In this document: piece after piece, positions 5,809-7,974 of the stretch | Layout of the letters: each line of letters begins with the position of its first letter | How positions within the stretch are numbered: position 1 is the first letter of the stretch | Origin: an uncultured Atopobiaceae bacterium | GTDB lineage: Bacteria; Actinomycetota; Coriobacteriia; Coriobacteriales; Atopobiaceae | DNA length: 7,974 bases | NCBI GenBank assembly: GCA_905233865.1 | Contig: CAJOGH010000039.1 | Coordinates: forward strand, 1 to 7,974 | Direction of reading: 5' to 3' | The notes under the pieces: generated by a model | The model's input: the letters and a program-made list of their open reading frames with translations, nothing else | Told to the model about the DNA's origin: nothing | Database searches by the model: none | Position numbers and translations under genes: made by a program

Positions 5809-7974
5809 TCATAGGCCGTACCAGGCGATGCCCTCACCGTGCCATCCCTTGCTGACGAGCGTGAGGTGCTCGTTCTTGGACATCGTGAAGTTGTGGGCGC
5901 CGGAGCGCGCGTTGGGGTTGTACTCGCGCCAGACGGGCCTGCCGGTCAGCCCGGCGGAGCGCCAGCCTATGCCCTCGTCGAGCCACCCCACACCGACAAG
6001 TGCGTCACGCTCGGCGGCGTTGATTGTGTAGTGATGGTCGCCCGCGTTCGGGTTGTACAGACGGTACACCGGCGCGCCGGACAGCGGCGCCGTCCAGCCC
6101 ACACCCTCGTACGTCCAGCCGGCGGCGGCGACCGCATCGCGCTCGACGACGTTGGCCGTGTAGAAGTGCTCGCCGCTGTTGGGGTTGTAGAGCCTGTACA
6201 TGACCTGCGACGCCTTGGGCTGGACCTTCTTCCACTGGGCAAAGAGCCAGTCGCCGCCGGCACTGAGCGCGAAGGGCGCGCCAGGCATGAGCGTCGTGCC
6301 CGAGCCGTCTGCCCTCGTGTTCCAGCCCACGAAGTCATAGCCCGTGCGCTTGTACGCGCAGGGGGCCAGCGTGACGGTCGCGCCCGCGTCGGCGTAGACG
6401 ATGTCCATGGAGCCTGACGTGGCGCCGTTGCCCACGTAGGCCACGCCGGTAAGCGCCGGGATGTCGTCCACGGCGCGCCTCTGCGGGCGGAAGGCAAGGT
6501 TGGGGAAGATCGCCATGTAGGTGGTCTGGCCAGGCACGCCAAGCTGTGGCTCACGCGTGACGACCGACGTTGTGGGCATGGTCTGGGACTCGACCTCGCT
6601 GCAGTGCTTGCACACGCGCTGTGCCGTGACCGAACTGTTGTCGGGCGCCCACTCGTAGGTGGGACTGTTCCAGTCGTGGCCAGAAGCGGGGATGACGGTA
6701 TCCTCAAGCGTTATCTGCTCATGCCCGTCCTTGTCGGCAAAGATGAGGCCGCAGGGGTTATCACCCTCCGTGCACTGCCAGTACTCCCTGTTTCCGTCCT
6801 CGGTGCAGGTTGCGGGCTTGGCTTCGACCCTGGACAGGGCGTGGGTGTGACCCACCTTGGGGATGTTGCGTGTCTGGGTATGGCTGGGGTCGTTGTGGCA
6901 CACGCGAACCTCCTCGCCATACTCGCTCTCGGTGGGCGCCTTGGTCATGCGCCACGAACCCCAGTTGTGCCCGGTGGCGGGCACCACGATGTCCCTCTCA
7001 CTAATTTGGACATTGCCCCCGGCGTCGGCAAAGAGCAGGCCGCAGGGATTGTCGCCCTCCACACAGCGCCAGTACTCTATGTTGCCCGCGCTCGTGCACG
7101 TGGGCTCGACCGCGTCCACGTGCACGAGGCCGTGGGTGTGCTCGAGTACGGGAGTGACACGCGTCTCGACGTGAGAGGAATCGTGCTTGCAGGTACGCTT
7201 CTCCAAGCCCTCGCTTGTCTCGGTCGCCGGCGTTACGACCTCCCAATCGCCCCAGTCGTGGCCGAGCGCGTGGGCCACCGTGGCCTCCTCGTGGATCCAC
7301 TCGGTGCCTTCCGCGTCGGCAAAGCGCAGGCCGCAGGGGTCGTCGCCGCCAGAGCAGACCCAGTACTCGTTGATGCCATCCTCTGTGCATGTGGCAGGAA
7401 TGGCGCTTACGTGGACAAGAGCGTGCGTGTGTCCAACCTTGGGGATCGTTCGCACCTCCACGTGGTTCCTGTCGCGCTTGCACGTACGCCTCTCATAGCC
7501 CATGCGAGTCTCGGTGGCCTCGACGATCACCTCCCAATCACCCCAGTCATGACCGAGCTCGGGGATTTCCTCACGCGTAGCCGAGAAGACCTCACCACAT
7601 TCCTTGCATTGATCGACAACCATACGCACACCCTTTGTCGTGCACGTAGGCTCGAGCAGCGTGGTGGTCTTTGTCTCGTGCGTATGCTCGTGTTCCTCCA
7701 ACACATTGCTTATGACAATCGAAGCAGCCGTGTCGGTCATTGGATAGGCTATTGTGGTGTATCCCTCAATGGGGTCTTGGGTAGCAGAATAGCTGCCTTC
7801 CTCATACGTGCCAGGCACAGTGAAATTGATATACCAGTGCCCATCGTCGTCCTGGGTCACTTCTTTTGAGTCGATTTGCTCCCCGTCCTTGAGCAGATTG
7901 ACGGTAACGCTCTTGGGACGTGTGTGACCCGTGTTGTTGTTGTCGGTCCAGAAAACCATACCCGAGAGAGATGT
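5809..7974 (-). CDS. repeat-built surface or secreted protein, C-terminal 721 residues (5' truncated by window)
   Basis: The frame is open to the window edge. The first Met in view (7957-7959) is internal, because TSLSG before it completes the opening strand of a CnaB-like domain. Visible residues 1-92 are that CnaB-type beta domain (WTDNNN, RPKSVTVNLLKDG). Next come a His-rich linker and a CxxC variant unit (about 96-140), three 97-residue tandem units (141-431) and a partial fourth unit (432-470). A Listeria-Bacteroides/InlB-B-type repeat (about 511-582; GATSGSMD, GYDFVGWNTRADGSG) follows, then three DUF5648-type repeats (593-721; YRLYNPNSGEHFYT). This composition is typical of exported adhesin-like proteins in Gram-positive gut and oral bacteria. 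No LPXTG motif, C-terminal membrane segment or catalytic domain is visible, so anchoring is unknown. The DUF5648 repeats may bind the cell wall or a ligand, but this is not established. The signal peptide would lie upstream of the window. Confidence 0.85.
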   Translation of the reverse strand, partial: TSLSGMVFWTDNNNTGHTRPKSVTVNLLKDGEQIDSKEVTQDDDGHWYINFTVPGTYEEGSYSATQDPIEGYTTIAYPMTDTAASIVISNVLEEHEHTHETKTTTLLEPTCTTKGVRMVVDQCKECGEVFSATREEIPELGHDWGDWEVIVEATETRMGYERRTCKRDRNHVEVRTIPKVGHTHALVHVSAIPATCTEDGINEYWVCSGGDDPCGLRFADAEGTEWIHEEATVAHALGHDWGDWEVVTPATETSEGLEKRTCKHDSSHVETRVTPVLEHTHGLVHVDAVEPTCTSAGNIEYWRCVEGDNPCGLLFADAGGNVQISERDIVVPATGHNWGSWRMTKAPTESEYGEEVRVCHNDPSHTQTRNIPKVGHTHALSRVEAKPATCTEDGNREYWQCTEGDNPCGLIFADKDGHEQITLEDTVIPASGHDWNSPTYEWAPDNSSVTAQRVCKHCSEVESQTMPTTSVVTREPQLGVPGQTTYMAIFPNLAFRPQRRAVDDIPALTGVAYVGNGATSGSMDIVYADAGATVTLAPCAYKRTGYDFVGWNTRADGSGTTLMPGAPFALSAGGDWLFAQWKKVQPKASQVMYRLYNPNSGEHFYTANVVERDAVAAAGWTYEGVGWTAPLSGAPVYRLYNPNAGDHHYTINAAERDALVGVGWLDEGIGWRSAGLTGRPVWREYNPNARSGAHNFTMSKNEHLTLVSKGWHGEGIAWYGL
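6682..7554 (-). repeat. three tandem 97-codon repeats in the surface-protein gene
   Basis: Units run 7554-7264, 7263-6973 and 6972-6682, each exactly 291 bases without indels. A partial fourth starts at 6681. Each encodes GHxWGxW at the start, a Cys and a (N/S)HxxxR segment, then HTH(A/G)L, a TC motif, EYWxC, D(D/N)PCGL and FAD. Cys25, 56, 67 and 74 and His2, 31, 42 and 44 of the unit are invariant in all three. The amino-acid sequences are clearly diverged, so the duplication is old or the copies are under selection to differ. Confidence 0.85.

Noticed and set aside
5812..5870. C-terminal LPXTG sortase anchor on the surface protein
   Set aside because: The protein ends in a DUF5648-type repeat, with no LPXTG motif, hydrophobic segment or basic tail.
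6682..7554. CRISPR-like array
   Set aside because: The 291-base period is a protein-coding tandem repeat in one open frame, not short direct repeats with unique spacers.
6604..7869. A 421-codon open frame on the plus strand
   Set aside because: It is antisense to the tandem repeats of the surface protein and shows no domain signal. The minus frame has clear CnaB, Listeria-Bacteroides and DUF5648 repeats.

Overview
All credible genes lie on the minus strand, so transcription runs from high to low coordinates. Base composition is high GC. The large protein at the right end combines CnaB-like, Listeria-Bacteroides-type and DUF5648-type repeats, which suggests a Gram-positive, high-GC host-associated actinomycete. 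A member of the Coriobacteriia (Olsenella/Atopobium/Collinsella type) is the best guess. This is inference from protein style, not from a marker gene.

Layout from upstream to downstream of transcription. (1) 7974-5809: the C-terminal 721 residues of a large repeat-built surface or secreted protein, whose 5' end lies outside the window. (2) 5808-5419: a 390-base non-coding stretch full of repeats. It holds tandem ACCTGTCCCC copies around a palindrome, a perfect 14-bp hairpin, a long inverted repeat with 31-base arms, and a probable promoter with a perfect TATAAT box. (3) 5418-136: a three-gene signalling operon. It encodes a receiver/degenerate GGDEF/EAL protein, a one-domain Hpt phosphotransfer protein (ATGA overlap with the first gene), and a membrane-bound hybrid histidine kinase with two receiver domains. 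(4) 135-61: a short gap with another copy of the ACCTGTCCCC repeat and a nested dyad that would enclose a ribosome binding site. (5) 60-1: the first 20 codons of a further gene leaving the window.

The three signalling proteins contain every step of a multistep phosphorelay: kinase His530, receiver Asp823 or Asp959, Hpt His60, then receiver Asp66 of the output protein. The output EAL domain keeps the c-di-GMP phosphodiesterase residues, while its GGDEF motif is degraded to EADTF. The simplest reading is that an extracytoplasmic signal controls c-di-GMP breakdown.

The non-coding repeats are the least explained part of the window. A 20-base identical repeat flanks the signalling operon in direct orientation and includes the last two codons and stop codon of the kinase gene. 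I see no RNA genes, CRISPR array, transposase gene or canonical U-tract terminator.
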